Of a stretch of 64,000 nucleotides of DNA, positions 34,898 through 43,063 are shown one piece after another. Below the pieces are notes generated by a model that was not told the origin of the DNA, made no database searches, and worked only from the letters and a program-made list of their open reading frames with translations. A program made the position numbers and the translations under genes. Source of the DNA: Nocardioides exalbidus (GTDB lineage Bacteria; Actinomycetota; Actinomycetes; Propionibacteriales; Nocardioidaceae); NCBI RefSeq assembly GCF_900105585.1, contig NZ_FNRT01000002.1:992001-1056000 (forward strand), read 5' to 3'. How positions within the stretch are numbered: the stretch's first letter is position 1; every line of letters begins with the position of its first letter.

Positions 34898-35611
34898 GTG
34901 ATCCATCGGGGGAACCTGCGCCGGGTGTTCGGCGCCTCAGTCGTGGTGACGCTGGTCGCCGCCCTGCTGGCGTTCTACGTCGCCGATCGCGCAGGCGCCG
35001 GCGCGACCCGCTGCCAGCAGCACCGCGTCGACGCGCGCGAGCGCGCGTCGATCGTGACCGGCGAGGGCGAGCAGGTCCTGGTGATCGGCGACTCGTGGTC
35101 GGTCGGCCTCGGCCAGGAGGACCTGGGCGTCTCGTGGCCCGACCGGCTCCCCGGCCGCGTGCACGTCGCCGGCTTCTCCGGCTCGGGCTTCAGCGCCAGC
35201 GCGAGCTCGTGCGGCCACGTCTCCTTCCACGCCCGCGCGGCGGCCGCCGTCGCCGTCGTCCGCCCCCGGCTCGTGGTCGTCGAGGGCGGCCTCAACGACT
35301 TCGACCGCACCGACGCGGCGATCGAGCGCGGGTTCCGCTCCCTGATGGGCGACCTGGTCGCCGAGCACGTCGTCGTGGTGGGTCCGGCCGCCGCGCCCTC
35401 GCGGGCCGCCGCGATCCCCCGGGTCGACGCCGTCCTGGCCCGCCTCTGCGCGGAGTACGGCGTCCCCTACATCCCCACGGATGACCTCGACCTCGACTAC
35501 CTCGACGACGACCTGCACCTCACCGAGGACGGGCACGCCGAGTTCGGCGACGCCGTGGCCGAGCGAATCGCTGCCGTGGACCCGGCGCGACCGGCGGTTC
35601 TGCTGCCCTGA
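34898..35611 (+). CDS. SGNH/GDSL hydrolase, membrane-anchored or exported
   Basis: 237 residues from GTG 34898. An N-terminal hydrophobic helix (about 13-30) is followed by VLVIGDSWSVGLGQ (block I, Ser nucleophile), VVVEGGLNDFD (block III, Asn) and DDLHLTEDGHAEF (block V, Asp and His). This is the full SGNH set, so an active esterase or lipase is expected, probably outside the membrane. The substrate cannot be read from sequence. Confidence 0.88.
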   Translation: MIHRGNLRRVFGASVVVTLVAALLAFYVADRAGAGATRCQQHRVDARERASIVTGEGEQVLVIGDSWSVGLGQEDLGVSWPDRLPGRVHVAGFSGSGFSASASSCGHVSFHARAAAAVAVVRPRLVVVEGGLNDFDRTDAAIERGFRSLMGDLVAEHVVVVGPAAAPSRAAAIPRVDAVLARLCAEYGVPYIPTDDLDLDYLDDDLHLTEDGHAEFGDAVAERIAAVDPARPAVLLP

Positions 35612-35641
35612 TCGCGCTCTGCGCAACGGAATCGCGCGAGC

Positions 35642-35675
35642 GTCCGACTATCGGACCCACCGCAAGATTTGCGGT
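35642..35675 (+). terminator. Tandem short hairpins after the SGNH hydrolase
   Basis: GTCCGA/TCGGAC with a 3-base loop (35642-35656) is followed at once by ACCGCAA/TTGCGGT with a 3-base loop (35659-35675). Both are perfect. They sit 31 bases after the stop of the SGNH gene and before a more AT-rich stretch likely to hold the promoter of the M4 peptidase. Confidence 0.6.
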
Positions 35676-35821
35676 CGGGATGTGCATCTTCTCGCGTTGC
35701 AGGATCATGCAGATCAAGGCTCATTGACGAAAGTATGAGCGATTGCGAAGTTGTGCACTGGTCCGCATCACCCAATCCGTCATCGGGCTCCCGGGCTCGA
35801 ACTCACGATTGGAACACCCCA

Positions 35822-37855
35822 GTGAAATCAACTCGACTGGCCGCACTGGCCGGTATCGCAGCGACCGCGGTCGCTGCGTCGTTCCTGGCACCGACCGCCA
35901 CCCCGGCCGACGCCGCACCCACGGCGGGCAACCCCCGCCTCGAGGCCCAGCAGGCTGCTGCTTCCTGGGTCCAGGGCCACGGAAACGCGCTGGAGCGCGC
36001 GACCGCGGACTCGTTCGTCCGCACAGGCACGTACGACGGTGACGCCGGCGTCTACTCGATGGCCTACGAGCGCACCCACGAGGGCCTCCGTGTCGTCGGC
36101 GGCGACTTCGTCGTCCTCGCCAACTCCGCCGGCCAGGTCGTCGGCTCGTCGGTCGCGCAGGAGCAGCCCGTCGAGATCGGCAGCACCACGCCGACCGTCA
36201 AGGCCGCACGTGCCGCCCAGGTCGCGCAGGGCCAGGTCGACCAGGTCAGCGACTCCTCGGCGCCGGAGCTGGTCATCTGGCACCGCGACGCCGGCACCAG
36301 GCTGGCCTACGAGGTCGAGGTCCGCGGCGTCGACGCGGGCAACGTGTCGTGGCAGAAGGTGTGGGTCGACGCCAACGACGGCTCGGTGCTCGAGTCGCGC
36401 GAGCAGATCGCGCACGGCACCGGCACGGCGGCGTACTCCGGTCCCAACCCGGTCTCGATCCAGACGAGCGGCTCGGGCAGCAGCTTCAGCATGACCGACC
36501 CGACCGCCACCACGCTCAAGTGCCAGAACGCCTCCGGCAACGCCACCTTCACCGGCACCGACGACGTGTGGGGCAACGGCGACCCGACCAACCGTGAGAC
36601 GGGCTGCGTCGACGCGCTCTACGCCGCGCAGCAGCTCAAGGGGATGCTGTCGTCGTGGCTCGGCCGCAACGGCATGAACGGCTCGGGCGGCTGGGTGCCG
36701 ATCCGCGTCGGGCTCAACGACGTGAACGCCTACTACGACGGCACCCAGGTCCAGATCGGCCACAGCCAGACCGGCGGTCGCTGGATCTCCTCGATCGACG
36801 TCGTGGCGCACGAGTTCGGCCACGGCATCGACGACAAGACCCCCGGCGGCATCTCCGGCGGCGGCACGCAGGAGTTCGTCGGTGACGCGTTCGCCACGGC
36901 GACGGAGTACTACGACAACCAGCCCTCGCCCTACGACACCCCCGACCACACCATCGGCGAGGAGATCGACCTCGTCGGCCAGGGCCCGATCCGCGACGGC
37001 TCCAACCCGGCCAACGTGGGCGACCCGTCCTGCTACTCCAGCTCGATCCCCAACGCGGAGGTGCACGCGGCCGCCGGTCCCGGCGACCACTGGTTCTACC
37101 TCCTCTCGCGCGGCGGCGTCTCGAAGTGCAACGGCCAGTCCGTCACCGGCATCGGCGAGCAGGCGGCGATCAAGGTCCTCTACAACGGGATGCTGATGAA
37201 GACCTCGTCGTCGAACTACCTCAAGTACCGCACCTGGACGCTCACCGCTGCGAAGAACCTCGACAGCACCTGCGCCCAGTTCAACGCGGTCAAGGCTGCC
37301 TGGAACGCCGTCAACGTGCCGGCCCAGACCGGCGACCCGACGTGCGGTGGCACCACCACGACGCCGCCGACCACGCCGCCCACCACGCCGCCGACCGGTG
37401 GCAACCTGCTGCTGAACCCGGGCTTCGAGTCCGGTGCGACGAGCTGGACCGGCACCTCCGGCCCCATCACCAACAACACCGGCCGCGCGGCCCGCACGGG
37501 CTCGTGGAAGCTGTGGCTCGGCGGCAACGGCTCGTCGAGCACTGAGACCGTCAACCAGTCGGTCGCCATCCCGGCCTCGGCCACCGCGGCGACCCTGTCG
37601 TACTGGATCCGCACCGACACCGCCGAGACCGGCTCGACGGCGTACGACACCATGCGGGTGCAGGTCGTGGACGGGTCCACCGTGACCACGCTGCGCACCT
37701 TCACCAACGTCGGCACCAACGCGACGTACACGCAGTACTCCTCCAACCTGGCGGCGTACAAGGGCAGGACGGTCACCATCCGCTTCACGATGACCGAGGA
37801 CTCGTCGCTGCAGACCAGCTTCGTGGTCGACGACACCGCGCTGAACGTCTCCTGA
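35822..37855 (+). CDS. Secreted M4 (thermolysin-type) metallopeptidase with C-terminal accessory module
   Basis: 677 residues. Signal peptide (LAALAGIAATAVAASFLAPT), then a FTP/PepSY-like propeptide (about 35-200). The catalytic domain has HEFGH at 330-334 (zinc ligands and Glu) and the third ligand in GGGTQEFVGDAF. The later HAAAGPGDHWFYLLSRGG carries the family's active-site His. A TTTTPPTTPPTTPP linker joins a C-terminal module of about 150 residues (from GNLLLNPGFE) found again in the next gene. GTG 35822 starts a good signal peptide, but no clear ribosome-binding site is seen. Confidence 0.93.
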   Translation: MKSTRLAALAGIAATAVAASFLAPTATPADAAPTAGNPRLEAQQAAASWVQGHGNALERATADSFVRTGTYDGDAGVYSMAYERTHEGLRVVGGDFVVLANSAGQVVGSSVAQEQPVEIGSTTPTVKAARAAQVAQGQVDQVSDSSAPELVIWHRDAGTRLAYEVEVRGVDAGNVSWQKVWVDANDGSVLESREQIAHGTGTAAYSGPNPVSIQTSGSGSSFSMTDPTATTLKCQNASGNATFTGTDDVWGNGDPTNRETGCVDALYAAQQLKGMLSSWLGRNGMNGSGGWVPIRVGLNDVNAYYDGTQVQIGHSQTGGRWISSIDVVAHEFGHGIDDKTPGGISGGGTQEFVGDAFATATEYYDNQPSPYDTPDHTIGEEIDLVGQGPIRDGSNPANVGDPSCYSSSIPNAEVHAAAGPGDHWFYLLSRGGVSKCNGQSVTGIGEQAAIKVLYNGMLMKTSSSNYLKYRTWTLTAAKNLDSTCAQFNAVKAAWNAVNVPAQTGDPTCGGTTTTPPTTPPTTPPTGGNLLLNPGFESGATSWTGTSGPITNNTGRAARTGSWKLWLGGNGSSSTETVNQSVAIPASATAATLSYWIRTDTAETGSTAYDTMRVQVVDGSTVTTLRTFTNVGTNATYTQYSSNLAAYKGRTVTIRFTMTEDSSLQTSFVVDDTALNVS

Positions 37856-37870
37856 CGTCTCACCGCCTCT

Positions 37871-37905
37871 GACGGGGCGGGGCAGCAGTGCTGCCCCGCC
37901 CCGTC
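37871..37905 (+). terminator. Strong intrinsic hairpin between the two peptidase genes
   Basis: A 35-base palindrome: GACGGGGCGGGGCAGCA and its exact reverse complement are separated by a single base, giving about 15 usable pairs. It follows the M4 peptidase stop by 15 bases and precedes the M28 peptidase start by 49. The two peptidase genes are therefore probably separate transcripts. Confidence 0.88.
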
Positions 37906-37954
37906 ATCCATCTGTCCACGAGCACAGCCGTTCCTACTCTCGGGAGACCACGAC

Positions 37955-39394
37955 ATGCGCAGCATCCGTACGACCGCCCTCACCGCCGTCGCGTCGGCCA
38001 CCCTCGTCGCCAGCCTGACCGGGGTGGCACTGGCCGGCACCACCTCGCCGGCCGCCGCGGCCCCCTCGCCGGATCTGAGCGTCACCAACGTGACCGCCAG
38101 CCTGCAGGCGCTGCAGGACATCGCGACCGCCAACGGCGGCAACCGCGCGACCGGCCGCCCGGGCTACAAGGCCTCGGCCGACTGGGTCAGGGCCAGGCTC
38201 GACGCGGCAGGCTTCACCACGCAGCTCCAGTCGTTCTCGACCTCGTCGGGGACGTCCTACAACGTCATCGCCGACTGGCCGGGCGGCGACCCCGAGCACG
38301 TCGTGATGACCGGCGCGCACCTCGACAGCGTCTCGGCAGGCCCGGGCATCAACGACAACGGCACCGGCTCGGCCGCGATCCTCGAGGCCGCGCTCGCGTG
38401 GGCCGCCAGCGGCAACACCGCGAGGAACCACCTGCGCTTCGCGTGGTGGGGCGCTGAGGAGCAGGGCCTGCTCGGCTCCAACTACTACATGCGCACCCTG
38501 CCGACGGCCGACAAGGACCGCATCGACCTCTACCAGAACTACGACATGGTCGGCTCGCCGAACCCGGGCTACTTCGTCTACGACGACAACCCCGTCGGCA
38601 ACGAGGCGCGCGACGCGATGACGGCGTACTACACGTCGAAGGGCATCCCGTGGGAGTACATCGACGTGCAGGGCCGCTCGGACCACGCGTCGTTCCGCAG
38701 CTACGGCATCGCCACGACCGGGATGTACGCCGGTGGCGAGGACATCAAGACCAGCGCGCAGGCGCAGAAGTGGGGCGGCACGTCCGGGCGGGCGTTCGAC
38801 CCCTGCTACCACCGCTCCTGCGACACGATGGCCAACATCAACAGCACCGCGCTCGACCGCAACCTCGACATGATCGGCCACATGGTCTGGCTCTACGCCG
38901 ACAAGGACCTCGGTGGCACCAGCGTCCCGCCGACCGGCACCAACCTGCTCGCCAACCCGGGCTTCGAGTCCGGCGCCGCCTCGTGGACCGGCACCTCCGG
39001 CGCGATCACGAGCAACACCGGCCGCCCGGCCCACGCCGGCTCGTGGAAGGCGTGGCTCGGCGGCAACGGGCGCACGGCCACCGAGTCGGTGCAGCAGCAG
39101 GTGACGATCCCGGCCTCCGCGACCGCCGCGTCGCTGTCGTACTGGCTGCGCACCGACACCGCCGAGACCGGCTCGACCGCCTACGACACGCTGAAGGTGC
39201 AGGTCGTCAGCGGGGGTACGACGACCACGCTGCGGACGGTGAGCAACGCCGGCGCCACCGCCACCTGGGCGCAGACGACCCACAGCCTGCTCGCCTACCG
39301 CGGCAAGACGATCACCGTGAAGTTCCTCGCGACCGAGGACTCGTCCCTCCAGACGAGCTTCGTCCTCGACGACACCGCGGTCACGACCTCGTAG
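37955..39394 (+). CDS. Secreted M28 aminopeptidase with C-terminal accessory module
   Basis: 479 residues. A signal peptide ends near PAAAAPS (residue 37). The M28 catalytic domain carries zinc ligands in MTGAHLDSV (His122), INDNGTGSA, WWGAEEQG (Glu pair), QNYDMVGS and DPCYHRSCDT, as in Streptomyces griseus aminopeptidase. Residues about 328-479 are a beta-sandwich-like module starting NLLANPGFESG and ending QTSFVLDDTAVTTS, closely similar to the end of the M4 peptidase. It is predicted to release N-terminal residues outside the cell, complementing the M4 endopeptidase. Confidence 0.93.
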   Translation: MRSIRTTALTAVASATLVASLTGVALAGTTSPAAAAPSPDLSVTNVTASLQALQDIATANGGNRATGRPGYKASADWVRARLDAAGFTTQLQSFSTSSGTSYNVIADWPGGDPEHVVMTGAHLDSVSAGPGINDNGTGSAAILEAALAWAASGNTARNHLRFAWWGAEEQGLLGSNYYMRTLPTADKDRIDLYQNYDMVGSPNPGYFVYDDNPVGNEARDAMTAYYTSKGIPWEYIDVQGRSDHASFRSYGIATTGMYAGGEDIKTSAQAQKWGGTSGRAFDPCYHRSCDTMANINSTALDRNLDMIGHMVWLYADKDLGGTSVPPTGTNLLANPGFESGAASWTGTSGAITSNTGRPAHAGSWKAWLGGNGRTATESVQQQVTIPASATAASLSYWLRTDTAETGSTAYDTLKVQVVSGGTTTTLRTVSNAGATATWAQTTHSLLAYRGKTITVKFLATEDSSLQTSFVLDDTAVTTS

Positions 39395-39410
39395 GTCCGA
39401 CCTCATGCAC

Positions 39411-39481
39411 AGGTGGTCGAGTAGCCAGCGAGCGCCAGCGAGTCGGCGTATCGAGACCCCTCGCTCGGCACTCGACCACCT
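39411..39481. repeat. Palindromic repeat element, copy at the 3' end of the GIY-YIG gene
   Basis: 71 bp with perfect 12-bp ends AGGTGGTCGAGT (39411-39422) and ACTCGACCACCT (39470-39481). The interior holds CGAGCGCCAGCGAGTCGGCG and TATCGAGACC, shared with the copy at 39902-40008. The right arm supplies the TAG stop of the minus-strand GIY-YIG gene. Confidence 0.85.
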
Positions 39482-39809
39482 AGGGAGTCAGGTCACCGGG
39501 ACCCGACCCGTCCGCCGTACCCGGTCGGGAGAAGTCCTTCTTCGCCAGAGCCGGTAGGCCTTCGTAGTCACCCGCGATGAGCGCCAGCCTCTTTGCCCGG
39601 CTCCAGTTCTGGACCTGCTTCTCACGAGCGAAGGCGTGCGAGGGGTTCTCGTGCTCCTCGTGCCAGACGAGCTCGACCGGGAGACGCGAGCGCGTGTAGT
39701 TGGCTCCCATTCCCATCTGGTGCTGGTGCACGCGTTCCTGCAGGAGGCGCGTGCTCCCGACGTACAGCGAGCCGTCCGAGCACCGGAGCATGTAGACGTA
39801 GGCGATCAT
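39480..39809 (-). CDS. Small GIY-YIG domain nuclease-family protein
   Basis: 109 residues. MIAYVYMLRCSDGSLYVGST is the GIY-YIG core (in variant form YVYM...LYVGST). It is followed by QERVHQHQMG and the catalytic-type Glu region, ELVWHEEHENPSHAFAREKQ. Single-domain members of this size (UPF0213/YhbQ type) are widespread and poorly characterised. The gene is bracketed by two palindromic repeat elements, and its TAG stop lies in one of them. The ATG at 39809 was chosen because family members begin at this MIAYVYMLR. Confidence 0.85.
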   Translation of the reverse strand: MIAYVYMLRCSDGSLYVGSTRLLQERVHQHQMGMGANYTRSRLPVELVWHEEHENPSHAFAREKQVQNWSRAKRLALIAGDYEGLPALAKKDFSRPGTADGSGPGDLTP

Positions 39810-39901
39810 CGATCGAGCCTCACGGCCAGCTGCCGTCAGCGACAGTGGGGGCACCGGATCTGTGGACAGGTCACGAACGGGCACTCGACCGCCCAGGGTT
39901 C

Positions 39902-40008
39902 AGGTGCTCGGGTAGCCGGCGAGCGCCAGCGAGTCGGTGTATCTCAACCCGGAGGAGCGAGGGGTCTCGATACGCCTCGCTCGTTCCTCGCTCGGCACTC
40001 GACCACCT
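39902..40008. repeat. Palindromic repeat element, copy at the 3' end of the M3 peptidase gene
   Basis: About 107 bp with imperfect ends: AGGTGCTCGGGT at 39902-39913 and ACTCGACCACCT at 39997-40008. It shares the end block and the GAGCGCCAGCGAGTCGG block with the 71-bp copy, but carries about 36 extra bases in the middle. The M3 peptidase TAG stop (40007-40009) is formed by its edge, in the same phase as in the other copy. Confidence 0.8.
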
Positions 40009-41944
40009 ACTCCTCGAGCCAGGCGGTCCAGGCGTCGAAGGAGTAGGGGCGGCCGAGGAAGTCGGCGACGAGGTCGGCGGCGTCGGCGCGGCCGCCCTGG
40101 GCGAGGACCTTGTCGCGGTAGGCGTGGGCCACGTCGGGCGCGAAGAGGTCGTCGTCGTCGAAGGCGGAGAAGAGGTCCTTCGCGATCACGAGCGACCACA
40201 TGTAGGTGTAGTAGCCCGAGGAGTAGCCGTCGAGGTGGCCGAAGGCGCAGTGCATGTGCCCGCCCTCGAGCGGCGGGAAGACCGAGTAGCGGCGCTGGAG
40301 CTCGTCGCCGTACGCCGTGAGGTCGTCGTGCGGGCCGGCGTGGAAGTAGTAGGACCGCGCGGCGTAGGCCATCTGCTGGGCGGCGTAGACGCCCTTGCCG
40401 AAGTGGTCGGCGCGGCGCATCGCGGCGACCAGCTCGGCCGGGATGGTCTCGCCGGCGGCGTTGCGCGCGAAGGTCGCGAGGACGTCCGCGTCCCAGGCCC
40501 ACTCCTCGAGCATCTGGCTCGGCGCCTCGACGAAGTCCCACTCGGTGGCGACGCCGGAGAAGCGGGTCCACCGGCCCTGGCCGCCGAGCACGTGGTGCAC
40601 GAGGTGGCCGAACTCGTGGAACAGCGTGACGACCTCGTCGTGCTCCATCAGGCCGCGGTTGAAGTTGCAGACCAGCACGCCCTCGGGCAGCTGCACGCCG
40701 GCGATGCCCTTGACCATGTCGAACTGCGCCGCGTGCTTGAACTTGCCCTCACGCGGGTGGAGGTCGAGGTGGATGCGGCCGATCCGCACCCCGTCGAGGC
40801 CGACGTCGTAGCTCGCGACCTCGTCGTGCCAGGTGCCGGCCTCCGCGCGGTCGACCGGCGTCCACTCGAGGCCGAACAGCCGGCCGGTGACGTCGAGGAG
40901 GCCCTGCCGGACCTGCTCGAAGGGAAAATAGGTCCGCACGACCTGGCCGTCGACGTCGTACTGCTCGCGGCGGACGAGCTCGGAGTAGTAGCGCGAGTCG
41001 TAGGTGGCCACGACGTCGGTGCCGGGCACGTCGACCCGCTTGCGCTCGAGCAGCACGCCGAGCTCGCTGGCGGCGCGCTCGTTGGCGGCGGTGCTGATCC
41101 GGTCGATGAAGTCGGCGACGGCCTGACCGCTGCCGATCATCTTGACCTCGGTGTCGTAGTCGGGCCACGAGTCGTAGCCGAGGAGCTCGGCGGTCTCGCG
41201 GCGGATCGCGAAGATGCCCTGCAGCACCTCGTCGTTGGCGGGCCAGGCGACGTTGTTCTGCGCGAGCGCGAGCTCGTGACGGGCCTCGCCGTCGGCGCCG
41301 AAGGTCATGAACGGCACGAGGTCGGGGTAGTCGGTGGTGATCGTGACGAGCCCGTCGTCGCCGGGCTCGTGGCCGGCGCGGTAGTCGTCGGGCAGCCCCG
41401 CCAGGCGCTCGGGCGCGACCTTGATCGAGCGGACGTCGTCGCGGATGTTGCGGCCGAAGTCCTGCGAGAGCCTCACGCCCTGCTCGCTGAGCTCCTTCAG
41501 CCGGTCGCGCGTGGCCTCGTCGCGGTCGACACCGGCACGGCGGAAGTCGCGCAGCGTGTGCTCGAGGACCCGGGTCGCGCCTGCGTCGAGGGCCGCCGGG
41601 TCGAGCCGGTCGGACAGCCCCGCGAAGACGGCGTACAGCTCCAGGTCCTGCCCCAGCTCGGTGACGTACTTCTGCACCTCCTGGCTCAGCTCGTCGGCGC
41701 GGTCGCGGACCGCGGCGTCCGGGTGTACCTCGGCCCAGAGCGCGACGGCGTCGGCGTTGGCGATCGCGGTCTCGGCGCGGTTCCAGGCGGCGAGCACCTC
41801 GTCGGCCGCACCGGTCTTCACCGCCTCGACCTCGCGCCTCGCCTCGTCGAGGGAGCCCTCGCAGCGCTCGCCGACCCAGGTCAGCCAGTCACCGCCTCCG
41901 GGGAGCGCGAGGGGGACGAGCGGGGTCTCGGTCTCGGAAGTCAC
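40007..41944 (-). CDS. M3 family oligopeptidase (zinc metallopeptidase)
   Basis: A 645-residue cytosolic oligopeptidase of the thimet/Dcp type. The helical N-terminal two-thirds lead to VVTLFHEFGHLVHHVLGGQ with HEFGH at 443-447. The third ligand lies in the helix FVEAPSQMLEEWAW, about 27 residues on. Members degrade short peptides and signal-peptide remnants. GTG start at 41944. The stop codon lies at the edge of a palindromic repeat element. Confidence 0.95.
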   Translation of the reverse strand: MTSETETPLVPLALPGGGDWLTWVGERCEGSLDEARREVEAVKTGAADEVLAAWNRAETAIANADAVALWAEVHPDAAVRDRADELSQEVQKYVTELGQDLELYAVFAGLSDRLDPAALDAGATRVLEHTLRDFRRAGVDRDEATRDRLKELSEQGVRLSQDFGRNIRDDVRSIKVAPERLAGLPDDYRAGHEPGDDGLVTITTDYPDLVPFMTFGADGEARHELALAQNNVAWPANDEVLQGIFAIRRETAELLGYDSWPDYDTEVKMIGSGQAVADFIDRISTAANERAASELGVLLERKRVDVPGTDVVATYDSRYYSELVRREQYDVDGQVVRTYFPFEQVRQGLLDVTGRLFGLEWTPVDRAEAGTWHDEVASYDVGLDGVRIGRIHLDLHPREGKFKHAAQFDMVKGIAGVQLPEGVLVCNFNRGLMEHDEVVTLFHEFGHLVHHVLGGQGRWTRFSGVATEWDFVEAPSQMLEEWAWDADVLATFARNAAGETIPAELVAAMRRADHFGKGVYAAQQMAYAARSYYFHAGPHDDLTAYGDELQRRYSVFPPLEGGHMHCAFGHLDGYSSGYYTYMWSLVIAKDLFSAFDDDDLFAPDVAHAYRDKVLAQGGRADAADLVADFLGRPYSFDAWTAWLEE

Positions 41945-42008
41945 CCCAAGAGACTAGGACGCCCCCGGTGCCCGGAATACCTCGCGGGTTGCCTGCGTAG
42001 GAACCTGT

Positions 42009-42839
42009 ATGACTGTTCCCGACATCGCACTCCACGACGGCACGACCATCCCCCAGCTCGGCTTCGGCGTCTTCCAGGTCCCGCCGGAGGACACCGCCGC
42101 CACCGTGGCCACGGCACTTGAGGCGGGCTACCGCCACATCGACACCGCCCAGATGTACGGCAACGAGGCCGGCGTCGGCGAGGCGATCAAGGCCTCCGGC
42201 ATCGCGCGTGACGAGCTCTACGTCACCACCAAGCTCAACAACTCCTTCCACCTCCCCGACGACGCGCGCCGCGAGATCGACGCCTCGCTCGACAAGCTCG
42301 GCCTCGACCAGGTCGACCTCTTCCTCATCCACTGGCCGCTGCCCAACAAGTACGGCGGCGACTTCGTGCAGACCTGGCGCGCGCTGATCGAGGCGCAGGA
42401 GGCCGGCAAGACCCGCAGCATCGGCGTCTCGAACTTCCAGCCCGCCCACCTCGAGCGCATCGTCTCCGAGACCGGCGTCGTCCCCGTCGTCAACCAGGTC
42501 GAGGTGCACCCGTTCTTCGCCAACGAGGACGTCCGGTCCGCCAACGCCAAGCACGGGGTGCTGACCGAGGCGTGGTCGCCGATCGCGCAGGGCAAGGTCA
42601 TGGACGACGACACCATCGGGGAGATCGCCTCCCTCGTCGGGCGTACGCCGGCCCAGGTCGCGCTCCGCTGGCACGTCCAGCGCGGCGACATCATCTTCCC
42701 GAAGTCGATGAACGCCGACCGGATGAAGCAGAACTTCGAGATCTTCGACTTCGAGCTCGAGCCGACCCACATGTCCGCGCTCGACGAGCTCGACCGCGGC
42801 GAGGCCGGCCGGATGGGCCCGAACCCGGACACCTTCTGA
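42009..42839 (+). CDS. Aldo/keto reductase (2,5-diketo-gluconate reductase type)
   Basis: A 276-residue NADPH-dependent reductase. The catalytic tetrad is visible: Asp and Tyr in GYRHIDTAQMYGNE, Lys in YVTTKLNN, His in LFLIHWPLP. SIGVSNFQPAHLERI and PKSMNADRMKQNFEIFDFEL are AKR5-type blocks, the latter for NADPH. The natural carbonyl substrate is unknown. AGGAACC precedes the ATG. It is divergent from the M3 peptidase with a 64-base gap. Confidence 0.93.
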   Translation: MTVPDIALHDGTTIPQLGFGVFQVPPEDTAATVATALEAGYRHIDTAQMYGNEAGVGEAIKASGIARDELYVTTKLNNSFHLPDDARREIDASLDKLGLDQVDLFLIHWPLPNKYGGDFVQTWRALIEAQEAGKTRSIGVSNFQPAHLERIVSETGVVPVVNQVEVHPFFANEDVRSANAKHGVLTEAWSPIAQGKVMDDDTIGEIASLVGRTPAQVALRWHVQRGDIIFPKSMNADRMKQNFEIFDFELEPTHMSALDELDRGEAGRMGPNPDTF

Positions 42840-42905
42840 TCTCGTCCTGAGCGCTGATCTCGCCTGAGCGGTGATCTCGCCTGAGCGCTGATCTCGTCCT
42901 GAGCG
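42836..42905. repeat. Four tandem 17-18-bp repeats at the aldo/keto reductase stop
   Basis: Four units of the form CTGATCTCG(T)CCTGAGCG at 42836-42853, 42854-42870, 42871-42887 and 42888-42905. They differ only by one optional T and the first base. The first unit contains the TGA stop of the aldo/keto reductase gene, so the array starts inside the coding sequence and extends downstream. Confidence 0.85.
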
Positions 42906-42909
42906 GTGA

Positions 42910-42945
42910 GTGACCCACATTCCCGGCGTGCGGAATGTGGGTCAC
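42910..42945. terminator. Perfect 14-bp hairpin (first of a related pair)
   Basis: GTGACCCACATTCC (42910-42923) and its exact complement GGAATGTGGGTCAC (42932-42945) with an 8-base loop. The stem extends by GGTG/CACC beyond a mismatch. It lies after the tandem repeats and is probably the terminator of the aldo/keto reductase gene. Confidence 0.7.
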
Positions 42946-42987
42946 GCACCGCCCCCCGGTGCGTCGTGCGCGCGTCGGCCCGGTGGC

Positions 42988-43033
42988 GGTGAGTGAGCCA
43001 CCTCTCGCCACGATGGAATGTGGCTCACTCACC
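42988..43033. terminator. Perfect 14-bp hairpin (second of a related pair)
   Basis: GGTGAGTGAGCCAC (42988-43001) and GTGGCTCACTCACC (43020-43033) with an 18-base loop. Its arms resemble those of the hairpin 40 bases earlier. It ends 30 bases before the MFS start, so it might affect that gene's leader rather than only end transcription. Confidence 0.6.
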
Positions 43034-43063
43034 GCTCGTCGGATCGGCTGAGAGGATGCGGCA

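Noticed and set aside
35780..35821. tRNA-like string GGGCTCGAACTCAC before the M4 peptidase
   Set aside because: Resembles a reversed T-arm, but no acceptor, D or anticodon stems could be folded around it.
39480..40009. Insertion sequence or composite transposon
   Set aside because: The flanking repeats are short palindromes without transposase, and the enclosed gene is a single-domain GIY-YIG protein of a common cellular family. Kept as a repeat-associated finding instead.
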